64,000 nt of DNA from a bacterium (lineage in GTDB: Bacteria > Planctomycetota > Planctomycetia > Planctomycetales > Planctomycetaceae): the NCBI GenBank assembly GCA_016125225.1, contig WGME01000004.1, positions 372,001-436,000 of the forward strand. Reading direction: 5' to 3'. Shown in pieces: positions 1 through 9,080 of this stretch (within the stretch, counting starts at the first letter, position 1; every line of letters begins with the position of its first letter). The position numbers were made by a program, and so were the translations under genes. The notes under the pieces are model-generated. The model worked only from the letters and a program-made list of their open reading frames with translations, was not told the origin of the DNA and did no database searches.

Positions 1-145
1 CAAACAGGAAGGAGTCTTCACTGGCAGGCAGACGGCAATAGGCACTCACTGGCGTTAAGGTGTCGCTGATCAACTGGCGGTAGACAGGAACCAGATCATG
101 GTTCTGAGCCAACTCGCAGAACTGCTCGAACGACGGGGCATGCAT
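1..145 (-). CDS. trpE: Anthranilate synthase component I, N-terminal fragment
   Basis: Partial gene cut by the left window edge and absent from the ORF track. Reading the minus strand from the ATG at 145 gives 48 codons, MHAPSFEQFCELAQ... then LVPVYRQLISDTLTPVSAY, which is the conserved N-terminal signature of TrpE, the chorismate-amidating subunit that makes anthranilate for tryptophan synthesis in the cytoplasm. The LVPVYR and LTPVSA stretches contribute to the tryptophan feedback site in known TrpE proteins. Only the start can be judged here; catalytic residues lie outside the window. No clear Shine-Dalgarno is seen. An aminodeoxychorismate synthase component I is a less likely alternative. 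Confidence 0.82.
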   Translation of the reverse strand, partial: MHAPSFEQFCELAQNHDLVPVYRQLISDTLTPVSAYCRLPASEDSFLF

Positions 146-500
146 GGTCACGACTGTCGATTCCCAACTTCAGATGATCACGGAGACACCTGCCAGCCCA
201 GCATGGTAGCGAGCCAAGCCAGACGTCGGTAGCTGGCTGCAGAGCCTCGGCGAGGACACAGAAAACACCGACAGCGGAATTTCAGAGAACCGTGACACGC
301 TGGGTCATCGTGGGGTTACCGAAAGCGAGTCATTTGTCGATCGGCAGATTCTGCCATACGGCCAGAGCTTGAAAGCGGGCGATCTGGGTTGAGAATGCTG
401 ATTTTTCCTGTTGAAACGACTGTGCCGATGCCGAATTGGGCGATACGGCGAACGTCCGCGCCGTCGGATATCGCTGCCATGCCCTGGTTGGATTGGCCGC
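146..500. other. Divergent intergenic region, trpE / efflux operon
   Basis: About 355 bases between the divergent trpE start and the TolC-like start. It should hold promoters for both directions. I see no convincing coding frame, hairpin or repeat. The ORF-track entries here are short, in conflicting frames and without family signatures. Confidence 0.5.
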
Positions 501-3374
501 ATGCGTTCTGTAAGTCGTTACACAAAATTGCTTTCCGGTCGATCACTCCATGTGGCAGCATGGGGCCTGTCGGTCGGATTTCTGCTCACTCTGCCCGGCT
601 GTTCCCGGATGTTCTGGCGTTCACAAGCCGACTTCGACACGTACAACCAGCTCCTGGAAAAAACCCAGGACCCTCGCTGGGACTTGCCGCGGTTGACTGT
701 TGAAGCCGACCCGCGCAGTCGTTTCTTCGAGAGTCACGATCTCGATATGCCGCCGCTGCCGCCCGATGATCCGGCGGCCCATGTTTACATGCACGAAGTC
801 GACAAGATGCCCGGCTACAAAAGTTGGCATGCGTTTGGCGACTCGATGACGGTCGAAAATCCACAATGGCTCGCCAACTTCCCGTTTGAAACCCGCATTG
901 AACAAGCGAGTTGGGAGAAGTCGGACGACCCTGCCGTCGAAGCGCAGCCGGCACCGATGGTTCCTTCGATCCGCAATTTGAAACTCGATCAGGCGATTGA
1001 ACTGGCGAACATCCACAGTCGCGACTATCAGACGCAGATCGAAAATGCTTATCTGTCGTCACTGCTGCTGACGTTTGATCGCTTTCAGTTCAACGTGCGG
1101 TATCTCGGAATCGGGAACAACGAACCGTCATCGTCGCTGACCTACCTGAATACGCCATCGGTGCGTGACGATGTGCAATTCAATTCCCGGTTTGGTGTGA
1201 GTCAACTGCTCCCGACGGGCGGACAATGGGCGTTGGAACTGGCCAACAACACGTTGTGGCTGTTCTCGGGCGATAACAAAACCAGTTCGTCGTCGCTGCT
1301 GTCTTACTCCATCACGCAGCCGTTGCTATTGGGGGCTGGTCGCAAGATCGTCCTCGAAGGCCTGACCCAGAGTGAACGCTCGGTGCTGTACGATGTGCGG
1401 ACGCTGGCCCGGTTCCGCAAAATCTTCTTCAGCGACATCGTGGTGAATGGCAATGGGGGGGGCTATCTCGGTCTGTTGCGTCAGCAACAGCAGGTGCTCA
1501 ACCAGCGTGGCAACATTCTGGCTCTCGCGGTCCAGATCGAAAAGCTCCGTGAAACCAGCGCTCAACCTCAACCGGAACCATTAGAAGCCCTGCCTGAAAA
1601 CCTCGCGATTCCCGAGGACATGACTGATCGCCTCCGACATGATTCAATTCGTGGGCGGCTTACCTGGCGCGGGGCGATGGACCCGACGGAACGCGACCGC
1701 CTGCTGGAACTCAGTAACGATCCAGCCTGGCGGACCGCAGTTCAGAACATGTTTTCGCGGGCCCAGTCGGGTGTCGTGACTCTCGATCTGGCACAGTTGC
1801 TCACGCGGTTGTCCTCGCAGGAAAACAGCCTGCGATCAGCAGAACGCCAATTCCTCGATTCGCTGGATCAGTACAAGCTGGAGTTGGGATTGCCAACCGA
1901 TTTTCAGATCACGATCGACACCAGCCTCCTCAAACAGTTCGAGTTGATTGATCCACAAATTAATACGCTCGAGCAAGGGATTCTGCAGTTCAAACAACAA
2001 CTGGCGGAAATCGAAGAAGGGGGCGTGACACCGGAAGAAGTGACAAAGGCGGTTGAGGGCATCGAACAACTGCGGCAGCGTGTCCGTCGGGAGGGGTTGG
2101 ATCTGATCGAAACAGACTTCCGTCGGGTGGATGACATTCTGCCCGAGCGCCTGGAAAAAGTTCGCGATGATTATGACCGCGACATCATTACGAAAGATCT
2201 GGAGCGCAGCCGCGTCGTCTATCGCGAAGTTGTGCTGCAGTTGTTTGCTGAGTTGACGCAGGATCTCGAAGAGATCCAGAAACTGACCTCAACGACGGAA
2301 TTGCAGACCGAGGCCCGGGCCACCGCAATTCAGGATATTGACAGCATTCGCGAAGTCCTGTTGCAGGTCACGCAGAGCCTGAAGGCCGTGCAGGCGGGGT
2401 TGCGTTCAGAACTGATCACCATTCAGGACTTTCACATGACCCAGGAAGAGGTCGTGCAGATGGCTCTGGAAAACCGCCTTGATCTGATGAACGCCCGGGG
2501 TGTGGTGATGGATGCCCGTCGGAAAATGGAAGTCGCGGCCAACCGGCTGGAAGCGGTGCTGAATGTGGTCGCGACGGGCGACATCGGGACCTCCGGTGGA
2601 AACAAGCCGTTTGACTTCCGGGGCGACCAGAGCACATTTCGCGCGGGGGTGCAATTCACGGCCCCGCTCGATCAGGTTCTGGAGCGCAACAATTACCGCG
2701 AGTCACAAATTGCCTACCAGCGGGCTCGCCGGGCGTACATGCAGCTGGAAGACAATGTGAAACTGGATGTGCGTACAGAATGGCGGCAATTGCAGGTGCT
2801 GCGTCAGAACATTGAAACGGCTAGGCAGAATTTGCGGATCGCCGCTGTGCAGTTGGACAGTGCTGTTGAAAACGTAAATGCCCCAACTGCGGGAAGAACA
2901 GTAACAAGTGGCGGGTCCAACTCGGGGAATCTGGGGTTAAATCTCTTGAACGCTCTGCAGAGCGTGCTGAATGCCCAAAACGATTTGATCGGAATTTGGG
3001 TACAATATGAGCAGAATCGCATTAACATCCACCGAGATATGGATATTATGCAGGTTGATGAACGCGGGGTCTGGATCGATCCGGTCTATCAAAACCTGTC
3101 GTCCATCTCCGCGACTCCTCCCACCTTGAGCGAGCCCTCCGATGAGCAGCCCCGAAACGACCCTCCTCGGGTCCTCCCCATCGATCCCGGCCAGCCTGAA
3201 CCCGCAGCAGCCCTCGGCCCCGTCCTTGAACCGGTCCAGTACGCCGAAACCGCGCCGCCGGTGGTTCCTGCGGACCGTGGTCCTGTTGATTCTCGCCGGA
3301 GTAGTGACGGTTGGCGCCCTCGCCAACGGCCCGCTACAGCCGTACCTGCAACCAGTGCTCACGCAGCTCCATGA
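501..3374 (+). CDS. Large TolC-like outer-membrane efflux lipoprotein
   Basis: Outer-membrane channel component of a tripartite efflux system, 957 residues from the ATG at 501. I prefer this start to the TTG at 411 in the track because it gives a clean lipoprotein signal: basic start, hydrophobic stretch, lipobox LPGC with Cys at about residue 34. Two OEP-type repeats are visible, one beginning LDQAIELANIHSRDYQ and one beginning MTQEEVVQMALENRLDLMNAR. A long Glu/Gln-rich coiled-coil insertion lies between them, so the protein is about twice the usual TolC length. The folded part seems to end near GVWIDPVYQ; the last 90 or so residues are Pro-rich and are overprinted by the next gene. It heads an efflux operon with the adaptor, ATPase and permease. 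The substrate is unknown. Confidence 0.85.
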   Translation: MRSVSRYTKLLSGRSLHVAAWGLSVGFLLTLPGCSRMFWRSQADFDTYNQLLEKTQDPRWDLPRLTVEADPRSRFFESHDLDMPPLPPDDPAAHVYMHEVDKMPGYKSWHAFGDSMTVENPQWLANFPFETRIEQASWEKSDDPAVEAQPAPMVPSIRNLKLDQAIELANIHSRDYQTQIENAYLSSLLLTFDRFQFNVRYLGIGNNEPSSSLTYLNTPSVRDDVQFNSRFGVSQLLPTGGQWALELANNTLWLFSGDNKTSSSSLLSYSITQPLLLGAGRKIVLEGLTQSERSVLYDVRTLARFRKIFFSDIVVNGNGGGYLGLLRQQQQVLNQRGNILALAVQIEKLRETSAQPQPEPLEALPENLAIPEDMTDRLRHDSIRGRLTWRGAMDPTERDRLLELSNDPAWRTAVQNMFSRAQSGVVTLDLAQLLTRLSSQENSLRSAERQFLDSLDQYKLELGLPTDFQITIDTSLLKQFELIDPQINTLEQGILQFKQQLAEIEEGGVTPEEVTKAVEGIEQLRQRVRREGLDLIETDFRRVDDILPERLEKVRDDYDRDIITKDLERSRVVYREVVLQLFAELTQDLEEIQKLTSTTELQTEARATAIQDIDSIREVLLQVTQSLKAVQAGLRSELITIQDFHMTQEEVVQMALENRLDLMNARGVVMDARRKMEVAANRLEAVLNVVATGDIGTSGGNKPFDFRGDQSTFRAGVQFTAPLDQVLERNNYRESQIAYQRARRAYMQLEDNVKLDVRTEWRQLQVLRQNIETARQNLRIAAVQLDSAVENVNAPTAGRTVTSGGSNSGNLGLNLLNALQSVLNAQNDLIGIWVQYEQNRINIHRDMDIMQVDERGVWIDPVYQNLSSISATPPTLSEPSDEQPRNDPPRVLPIDPGQPEPAAALGPVLEPVQYAETAPPVVPADRGPVDSRRSSDGWRPRQRPATAVPATSAHAAP

Positions 3375-5175
3375 GACCTTTCCGTTCCTGAATCGTAAGG
3401 AACGCCGTCTCGAAGGGTTGGTCACGGAAACTGTGAAGCGTGGCCCCTTCCGTATCACTGTCACTGAACGTGGCACGCTCGATTCGCTGAAGAACGCGGT
3501 TCTGGCTTCGAAAGTGGAAGGCAGTACCACCATCATTAGCATCGTTCCGGAAGGCTCACACGTCAAAGCCGGTGATCTCGTCTGTGAACTCGACTCGTCT
3601 GCGATGGTCGAAAAGGAAACGCAGCAGCAAATCTCGGTGACTCAGGCTGAGTCGGCTTTGCAGTCGGCCAAAGAAGCGGTCGAAATTCAGAAGACACAAA
3701 ACGACAGTGACATCGCCGCCGCGGAATTGAAGTTGAAGCTGGCGGACCTCGATCTCGAAAAATTCGAGCAAGGCGACTACGAAACTCAACGGGCCGAACT
3801 CGATGCGCAGGTGAAACTCGCCGCCGAGAAGGTGGCACAAGCCTTGGAGACCTACGACTTCACCGAGCGACTGGTCAAGAAGGGTTACAAAACCCAGAAC
3901 GAGTTGGAAAGTGCCCGGATCACCAAGCAGACCGAAACGCTGAATCTGCAGACGGCTCAGGGCAAACTGGCACTGCTCGAAACTTACACCAAAGAGCGCA
4001 CGCTCACCGAACTCAAGGCGAATGCGGCCGAATTCAAACGCGAACTCAGCCGTGTTGAACGCAAAGCCAAAGCCGCCCTGGCTCAGGCAGAAGCCGACTT
4101 TGCTTCCAAGCGGTTGACCCATGATGTGGAAGTCAGCAAGCACAATCGGCTCAGAGAGCAGATTGCCAACTGCAAGATCTTTGCCCCGCAAGATGGCCAG
4201 GTGGTCTACGCCAACAATCGAGATGGTCGCGGCAGCGATCAGGTGATGATTGAAGAAGGCTCGTCGGTGCGCGAACGCCAGCCGATCGTGAACCTGCCCG
4301 ACCTGAGTGAAATGAAGGTCAATGCCCGCATCCACGAATCACGCATCAGCCTGATGCGGCCGGGACTCTCGGCAACGGTGAAAGTCGATGCCTATCCCGA
4401 CGAAGAATTTCCTGCGGCGGTCGATACCGTAGCATCAGTTCCGAGTTCTACCGGTTCATTCTTCAGTCGCGATCTTAAAGAATATGAAGCGGTCGTGCGT
4501 CTTCTGGGGACGGGAAATCAGGTCAGCAAATTGCGCCCGGGTTTGACGGCGGAAATCGTGGTCCTCGTCAGTTCTCGCGAAGATGTCTTGCAGGCCCCGA
4601 TTCAATCAGTTGTGACCGTGGTCAGCCAGCAGGTCATCTTTGTGATCAAGGATGGCAAGGCCGAGTTGCGGCAAGTGAAAATTGGCGAAAGCAACGACCG
4701 GATGGTCGAGATTAAAGAAGGTCTCGATGTCGGCGATGTGGTGGTGATGAACCCCAAGAGTCACTTTGAACGCGAGATCAAGGAACTCGAAACCGAGTTG
4801 ATTAAGGAACAGGCCGCACAGGGAGCTCAGGAAGCTGCGACACCACAAGAAGCGGTTGCACCACCCACAGGTTCGCAGCCCGGTCCCGGTGGTTTGCCTA
4901 ATGGCCCCGGCATGTCGCCTCCTCCGGGTTCCGAAGGTGCGGGCCGCCCAGCGTTTGATCCCTTGGCGATCTTCCAGCGTATGGACACCGACAGCGATGG
5001 GAAGTTGGTGGCAGGTGAATGGTCGGATAAATTCAAAGAGCGGGCACCATCACTCGACAAAGATGGTGACGGTGCGATCAGTCTGACCGAGTTCCAGGCT
5101 GGGATGGCCAATCGTCCGCCCGGCGGTGGTCCCCCCACGGGTGGTCCCGGCCAAGAATTACCGGGTGGTGGTTGA
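3142..5175 (+). CDS. HlyD/MacA-family periplasmic adaptor with C-terminal EF-hands
   Basis: Membrane-fusion (adaptor) subunit linking the inner-membrane ABC transporter to the TolC-like channel. 677 residues: a basic stretch PKPRRRWFLR and one membrane anchor (about residues 40-62), a barrel/lipoyl half with VPEGSHVKAGDLVCELD, a long alpha-helical hairpin (about 155-340), then the second lipoyl half and beta-barrel domains. The C-terminus carries a Gly/Pro-rich linker and two EF-hand loops, DTDSDGKLVAGEW and DKDGDGAISLTEF, so calcium binding is plausible. The start at 3142 makes the gene overlap the TolC-like gene by 233 nt in another frame. The membrane anchor lies inside the overlap, so most of the overlap must be coding. 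No strong Shine-Dalgarno precedes 3142. Confidence 0.87.
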   Translation: MSSPETTLLGSSPSIPASLNPQQPSAPSLNRSSTPKPRRRWFLRTVVLLILAGVVTVGALANGPLQPYLQPVLTQLHETFPFLNRKERRLEGLVTETVKRGPFRITVTERGTLDSLKNAVLASKVEGSTTIISIVPEGSHVKAGDLVCELDSSAMVEKETQQQISVTQAESALQSAKEAVEIQKTQNDSDIAAAELKLKLADLDLEKFEQGDYETQRAELDAQVKLAAEKVAQALETYDFTERLVKKGYKTQNELESARITKQTETLNLQTAQGKLALLETYTKERTLTELKANAAEFKRELSRVERKAKAALAQAEADFASKRLTHDVEVSKHNRLREQIANCKIFAPQDGQVVYANNRDGRGSDQVMIEEGSSVRERQPIVNLPDLSEMKVNARIHESRISLMRPGLSATVKVDAYPDEEFPAAVDTVASVPSSTGSFFSRDLKEYEAVVRLLGTGNQVSKLRPGLTAEIVVLVSSREDVLQAPIQSVVTVVSQQVIFVIKDGKAELRQVKIGESNDRMVEIKEGLDVGDVVVMNPKSHFEREIKELETELIKEQAAQGAQEAATPQEAVAPPTGSQPGPGGLPNGPGMSPPPGSEGAGRPAFDPLAIFQRMDTDSDGKLVAGEWSDKFKERAPSLDKDGDGAISLTEFQAGMANRPPGGGPPTGGPGQELPGGG

Positions 5176-5191
5176 GGGAATGGAGGCCGCC

Positions 5192-5222
5192 GGTCATGAG
5201 TCATCTAATCCGGCTCATGACC
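5192..5222 (+). repeat. Intra-operon inverted repeat after adaptor gene
   Basis: Arms GGTCATGAG and CTCATGACC form a perfect 9-bp stem around a 13-nt loop, just after the adaptor stop codon. There is no T-run behind it, so an RNA-stabilising or processing hairpin fits better than a Rho-independent terminator. Confidence 0.45.
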
Positions 5223-5318
5223 AGTCGTTGTGGCTGAACAGAGCCATGGTCCCTGCCAGTCTCTGTATGACCCATCGTCAGTTCCTGAAACCTGACTCCT
5301 GTTACCTGACGCCCACCC

Positions 5319-6029
5319 ATGCAGTACGCCGCTCAACTGATCGATTTGCAGAAGCATTACCAGCTGGGTGAGCACACTGTCCGTGCGCTCCGGGGCGTCA
5401 CGCTCGATTTCCCGGTCGGCGATTTTGTTGCCATCATGGGTTCTTCGGGAAGTGGCAAGAGTACGATGCTGAACGTGCTCGGTGCGCTCGATCGACCTAC
5501 CAGCGGGCATTATATTCTGGGGGGCGATGACGTCAGCATCATGGATGACGATCGCCTTTCGGAAATCCGCAACCGCCGGATCGGGTTTATCTTTCAGTCG
5601 TACAATTTGATTGCTCAGTACACGGTCCTGGAAAACATTCAGGTTCCTTTGCACTACCGCCGCGATCACCGGCAACTCAGTGCGCAGGATATGAATCGCT
5701 GTCTTGATCTGGCGTCGCGCGTCGGACTGGCGGAACGGTTGGATCACCGCCCGTTTCAATTGTCCGGCGGTCAGCAGCAACGTGTCGCAATTGCCCGGGC
5801 CTTAGTGAATGATCCCGATATCATTCTCGCCGACGAACCGACGGGGAATCTCGATTCAGTCACGGAAAAAGAGATCATGGACTTCCTGACCAGTCTCAAT
5901 CGAGAAGGCCGCACGATTATCATGGTGACTCACGAAACGTCGGTGGCCAGCCGTGCTCGCCGACAGATCGTGATGAAAGACGGACTGGTGGCCCGCGAAG
6001 GAATGCTGATGACTCACGATGGAAAGTAG
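5319..6029 (+). CDS. ABC transporter ATP-binding protein, MacB/LolD type
   Basis: Cytoplasmic ATPase of the efflux system, 236 residues, the usual length for a stand-alone LolD/MacB-type nucleotide-binding protein. Walker A is GSSGSGKST, the Q-loop is FIFQSYNLI, the signature is [15 protein letters not shown], Walker B is [12 protein letters not shown], and the switch His follows in MVTHE. All catalytic motifs are intact. It lies between the adaptor and the permease on the same strand, so it should drive that permease. The 143-nt gap upstream has no clear Shine-Dalgarno next to the ATG and instead carries degenerate CCTGACTCCTG-type repeats. Confidence 0.93.
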   Translation: MQYAAQLIDLQKHYQLGEHTVRALRGVTLDFPVGDFVAIMGSSGSGKSTMLNVLGALDRPTSGHYILGGDDVSIMDDDRLSEIRNRRIGFIFQSYNLIAQYTVLENIQVPLHYRRDHRQLSAQDMNRCLDLASRVGLAERLDHRPFQLSGGQQQRVAIARALVNDPDIILADEPTGNLDSVTEKEIMDFLTSLNREGRTIIMVTHETSVASRARRQIVMKDGLVAREGMLMTHDGK

Positions 6030-6044
6030 TGCCAAGGTCTCAGA

Positions 6045-6073
6045 TTTCAGGGATCAGAATGAAATCCCTGAAA
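6045..6073 (+). repeat. Hairpin between ATPase and permease genes
   Basis: Perfect 10-bp inverted repeat, TTTCAGGGAT and ATCCCTGAAA, with a 9-nt loop. It stands in a 99-nt gap rich in degenerate CTGAAACC / CCTGAC words like those before the ATPase gene. It may tune the level of the permease relative to the ATPase. Confidence 0.45.
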
Positions 6074-6128
6074 CCCACCTGACACTTTTGACCTGATTGC
6101 TAACACCCGACTCCTGATACCCAATCCC

Positions 6129-7493
6129 ATGTCACCGACCGGACTCATTCGCGCGATTCGCCTGGCCTTCAAAAGCCTGTTGCTGCACAAGCTGCGCTCC
6201 GGCTTGACGATGCTGGGGATTGTGTTCGGCGTCTTCTCGGTGATCGCCATGCTGGCGATTGGTGAAGGGGCCAGCGCCCAGGCACAACAACAGGTGCTCG
6301 CATTGGGGGCCACCAACATCATCGTACTGTCGGTGAAGCCGCCCGAAGATACCGGAGCCGCTTCCGGAAGCAGTGGCAGCCGGTCACGAACCCGCATGCT
6401 GCAATACGGGCTGCTGCGATCCGATTATAAATTGCTGGTTGATACCATCCCGACAATCAACGGCGCCGTGCCGATGCGCGAGGTGCCTAGCGAAACACGC
6501 TATCTCGCACAAACCATCAACGCGCGCATTGTCGGTTGCACGCCAGAATATCTCGAGATGAATCATCTGGAGTTACAACGCGGTCGGTTCATCAGCGATC
6601 AGGATCAGGAACAGCTTTCGAACGTTTGCGTGATTGGTGCCGAGACCGCATCGATCCTCTTTCCGTTCGATAATCCCATCGATCAGGCGATTCAGATCAA
6701 GAACTATCGTTATCGGGTGATCGGTGTCACTCGGCAGCGGACCGCTTCTGCCGCAGTGGGGGGCAGCATGTCGGGGCAGGATTTCAACAAGGACGTTTAT
6801 ATCCCGCTGAAGACCTTGCAGGTCCGCATTGGTGATGCCGTCGCGAATGCCACCGCGGGAAGTTTTTCCGCTGAGAAAGTAGAACTGAATCAGATCACAT
6901 TGCGGGTGCGCGATGTCGAGGACGTGTTGCCGACGGCGGAAGTCGTCAAAGAGTCTCTGGAACGGACGCATGGCCGCGTCAAAGACTGGGACGTGATTGT
7001 TCCCTTGGAACTGCTCAAGCAAGCCGATCAGATCCGGCAGATCTTTAATATCGTGCTGGGCTCGATTGCGGCGATCAGCCTGGTGGTCGGTGGCATCGGC
7101 ATCATGAACATCATGCTTGCCACGGTGACCGAGCGCACCCGCGAAATCGGTATCCGGCGGGCTCTTGGGGCCCGCCGTCAGGACATTATTTCGCAATTCC
7201 TGACCGAGACAATTGTCTTGTCCGGGGCCGGTGGGCTGATCGGCGTGCTGTTGGGGTTATCCACCCCCTTTGCTTTCAAAGGGATTCAGTGGGTCGTGGA
7301 AAACTTCGTGCTGGACCCTTCGGCACAGACCTCGCCGCTTGGACAGATGCTCACGGATATGCACCCCCAAATTGCCATGTGGAGTCTGCCTGTCGCTTTT
7401 GGCATCTCGGTCGGCATTGGTGTGGTCTTCGGCATCTATCCCGCGCGATCGGCGGCCTACATGGACCCGATCGAAGCTCTGCGCCACGAATAA
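6129..7493 (+). CDS. ABC transporter permease, MacB/FtsX type
   Basis: Inner-membrane permease, 454 residues. Order: N-terminal helix ([23 protein letters not shown]), a large MacB-type periplasmic core (about residues 45-310), then three C-terminal helices of the FtsX domain starting near [20 protein letters not shown]. The conserved motif [14 protein letters not shown] follows the second helix. MacB proper fuses the ATPase and permease; here they are separate genes. With the upstream adaptor and TolC-like channel it would form a mechanotransmission-type exporter for macrolide-like, peptide or lipid substrates; the substrate cannot be read from sequence. Confidence 0.92.
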   Translation: MSPTGLIRAIRLAFKSLLLHKLRSGLTMLGIVFGVFSVIAMLAIGEGASAQAQQQVLALGATNIIVLSVKPPEDTGAASGSSGSRSRTRMLQYGLLRSDYKLLVDTIPTINGAVPMREVPSETRYLAQTINARIVGCTPEYLEMNHLELQRGRFISDQDQEQLSNVCVIGAETASILFPFDNPIDQAIQIKNYRYRVIGVTRQRTASAAVGGSMSGQDFNKDVYIPLKTLQVRIGDAVANATAGSFSAEKVELNQITLRVRDVEDVLPTAEVVKESLERTHGRVKDWDVIVPLELLKQADQIRQIFNIVLGSIAAISLVVGGIGIMNIMLATVTERTREIGIRRALGARRQDIISQFLTETIVLSGAGGLIGVLLGLSTPFAFKGIQWVVENFVLDPSAQTSPLGQMLTDMHPQIAMWSLPVAFGISVGIGVVFGIYPARSAAYMDPIEALRHE

Positions 7494-7834
7494 TCTTCCC
7501 TCGCTCGCGACACAGAGCCTTCTGTCTTCTCGCGGACTGCACCTCATATTTTGTCAGGCAACTGAGGTGACATTTGGGGTTTCTACGAGGTTGCATCGGG
7601 AAATTTGGCCCCGAGGGACATGGGTTGTCGCATAGCCTCCACGAGGTGGCCGACCCGCATCATGGTCATCCTTGGTGCAAAGAGCCGGCGGGCTGCTGCC
7701 TTACGGTTTAGCGTCAGGCCCGGTTTCCGGGGTGATTACGCCGCGTTGGCAGCGGGATCGTTGGCATGGGCTCTTGGTGGAGCCCTGTTGGCATCTGAGC
7801 CAGTACCGGTATTGCGGGCGCGAACAGGCATTGT
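7494..7834. other. Intergenic region without recognised features
   Basis: About 340 bases between the efflux operon and the AraC regulator. Track ORFs here are short, overlap in several frames and have no family motifs. No clear terminator hairpin with a T-run was found. It probably contains the AraC-gene promoter. Confidence 0.4.
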
Positions 7835-8854
7835 GTGAGAGGATCAGCGGTGATCATTCCGACGAAACTGCGGCCCGATATGCCACCGTCCTATGTCTCG
7901 CTCTCAAGTTCCGGCATGGGACATCGCATGACAGTGGTGCCAGACAATCTGATCGATCCTGATCCTACCTCGGCGTTGCTGGAGCATTTGCAACTGCGCT
8001 GTCAGACCACGCACGAGAACAGCCTGAGTCCCGAGGCCAATATTGTTGAGTGCTCAGATTTACAACCCTTGTTCCACTATGTAGTGGCAGGGAGTTGTCT
8101 CTTTGAAGATGCACAAACGACGCTTCCTCTGGAGGCCGGCGATCTGCTTTTGCAGTTCGAGGGGACTCCCCATCGATTACAGGTTTCGGATAAGGGATCT
8201 CCGGGGATGGGCATCGCTGATTCTTCCGGACGGAATTATGACTGTGTGCAAGTACTCACAGGACGCATTCACGCCGCGGGGAACGACTGGACTTTGCTAC
8301 AGAATTCCCTGCCCTCGCGCATCGTCCTTCGCCGCGATGATCCCCATCGACAAGGGATCTCGCAGATTCTCCAGAACGTATCCGAAGAGTTGAAGGACGA
8401 GCAGGCTGGGTCATGGGTTATTGTGAATCATTTGTTCACATTGGTTCTGATGCATCTGGCCCGCCACGCCTTGCAGGGCAATCCCCCTGAACTCTCCAAC
8501 TGGCTGCGGGGCCTCCGAGATGCTGAACTGGGGCCGATCATGTCGCGAATGCTCCGGCAGCCGGAGTGGCCGTGGACCATTGCCTCATTAGCCGAATCTG
8601 GCCAGCTTGCCAGGTCCACCTTTGCCCGCCGCTTTCGGCAAGTCGTGGGCGAAGCCCCGATGGACGTTTTGACCACCATCCGTATGCGGATCGCCTGTGA
8701 ACTGTTGCAGAGTGATTTGGGGCTGAAAGAGCTCTCCCGGCGGGTCGGTTATCGGTCGGTTTCTGCCTTCAGTGTCGCCTTTCGCCGCAAGTACCAGTCT
8801 TCCCCGTGGCAATACCGCCAACACGTTCAGGCATCGAGCCTGCCTCGGCGCTAA
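7835..8854 (+). CDS. AraC-family transcriptional regulator with cupin sensor
   Basis: Probable DNA-binding regulator, up to 339 residues. The N-terminal half reads as an AraC-type cupin, with FHYVVAGSCLFED and LEAGDLLLQFEGTPHRL. The C-terminal 95 residues are a double helix-turn-helix: first WTIASLAESGQLARSTFARRFR, second LKELSRRVGYRSVSAFSVAFRRKY, which match the family well. The track start is a GTG at 7835; ATGs at 7880, 7916 or 7928 are possible and none has a clear Shine-Dalgarno, so the first 15-30 residues are uncertain. It is the only regulator near the efflux operon and could control it, but its targets are not shown by the sequence. Confidence 0.85.
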   Translation: MRGSAVIIPTKLRPDMPPSYVSLSSSGMGHRMTVVPDNLIDPDPTSALLEHLQLRCQTTHENSLSPEANIVECSDLQPLFHYVVAGSCLFEDAQTTLPLEAGDLLLQFEGTPHRLQVSDKGSPGMGIADSSGRNYDCVQVLTGRIHAAGNDWTLLQNSLPSRIVLRRDDPHRQGISQILQNVSEELKDEQAGSWVIVNHLFTLVLMHLARHALQGNPPELSNWLRGLRDAELGPIMSRMLRQPEWPWTIASLAESGQLARSTFARRFRQVVGEAPMDVLTTIRMRIACELLQSDLGLKELSRRVGYRSVSAFSVAFRRKYQSSPWQYRQHVQASSLPRR

Positions 8855-9080
8855 TCTTATCGATGATGCCAGATGTTTCACGCTTTCCCCGGTCCGAAAT
8901 CCTCTCAAAGTTGTCTGTTAGCGTCCCTCTGGCTCAAGTTGAAGTTGACGAACTGATCGGCGGAGGATAAATCCCTGCCCTCCCATTTCCAGTTTCCCCA
9001 TCGACGAGACGTCACCTCACTTCCGTTCTGGCAGTGCGGGAAGACGGTGCGCTGTTGGACTCATCGGAGGTAAAACGTCG

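Noticed and set aside
411-500. TTG start for the TolC-like gene
   Set aside because: The first 30 residues would be Arg/Cys-rich and precede the lipoprotein signal; ATG 501 gives a proper lipobox signal.
2937-3566. 209-residue minus-strand ORF across the TolC/adaptor overlap
   Set aside because: Antisense to two real genes; it merely reflects the biased base composition of the overlap.
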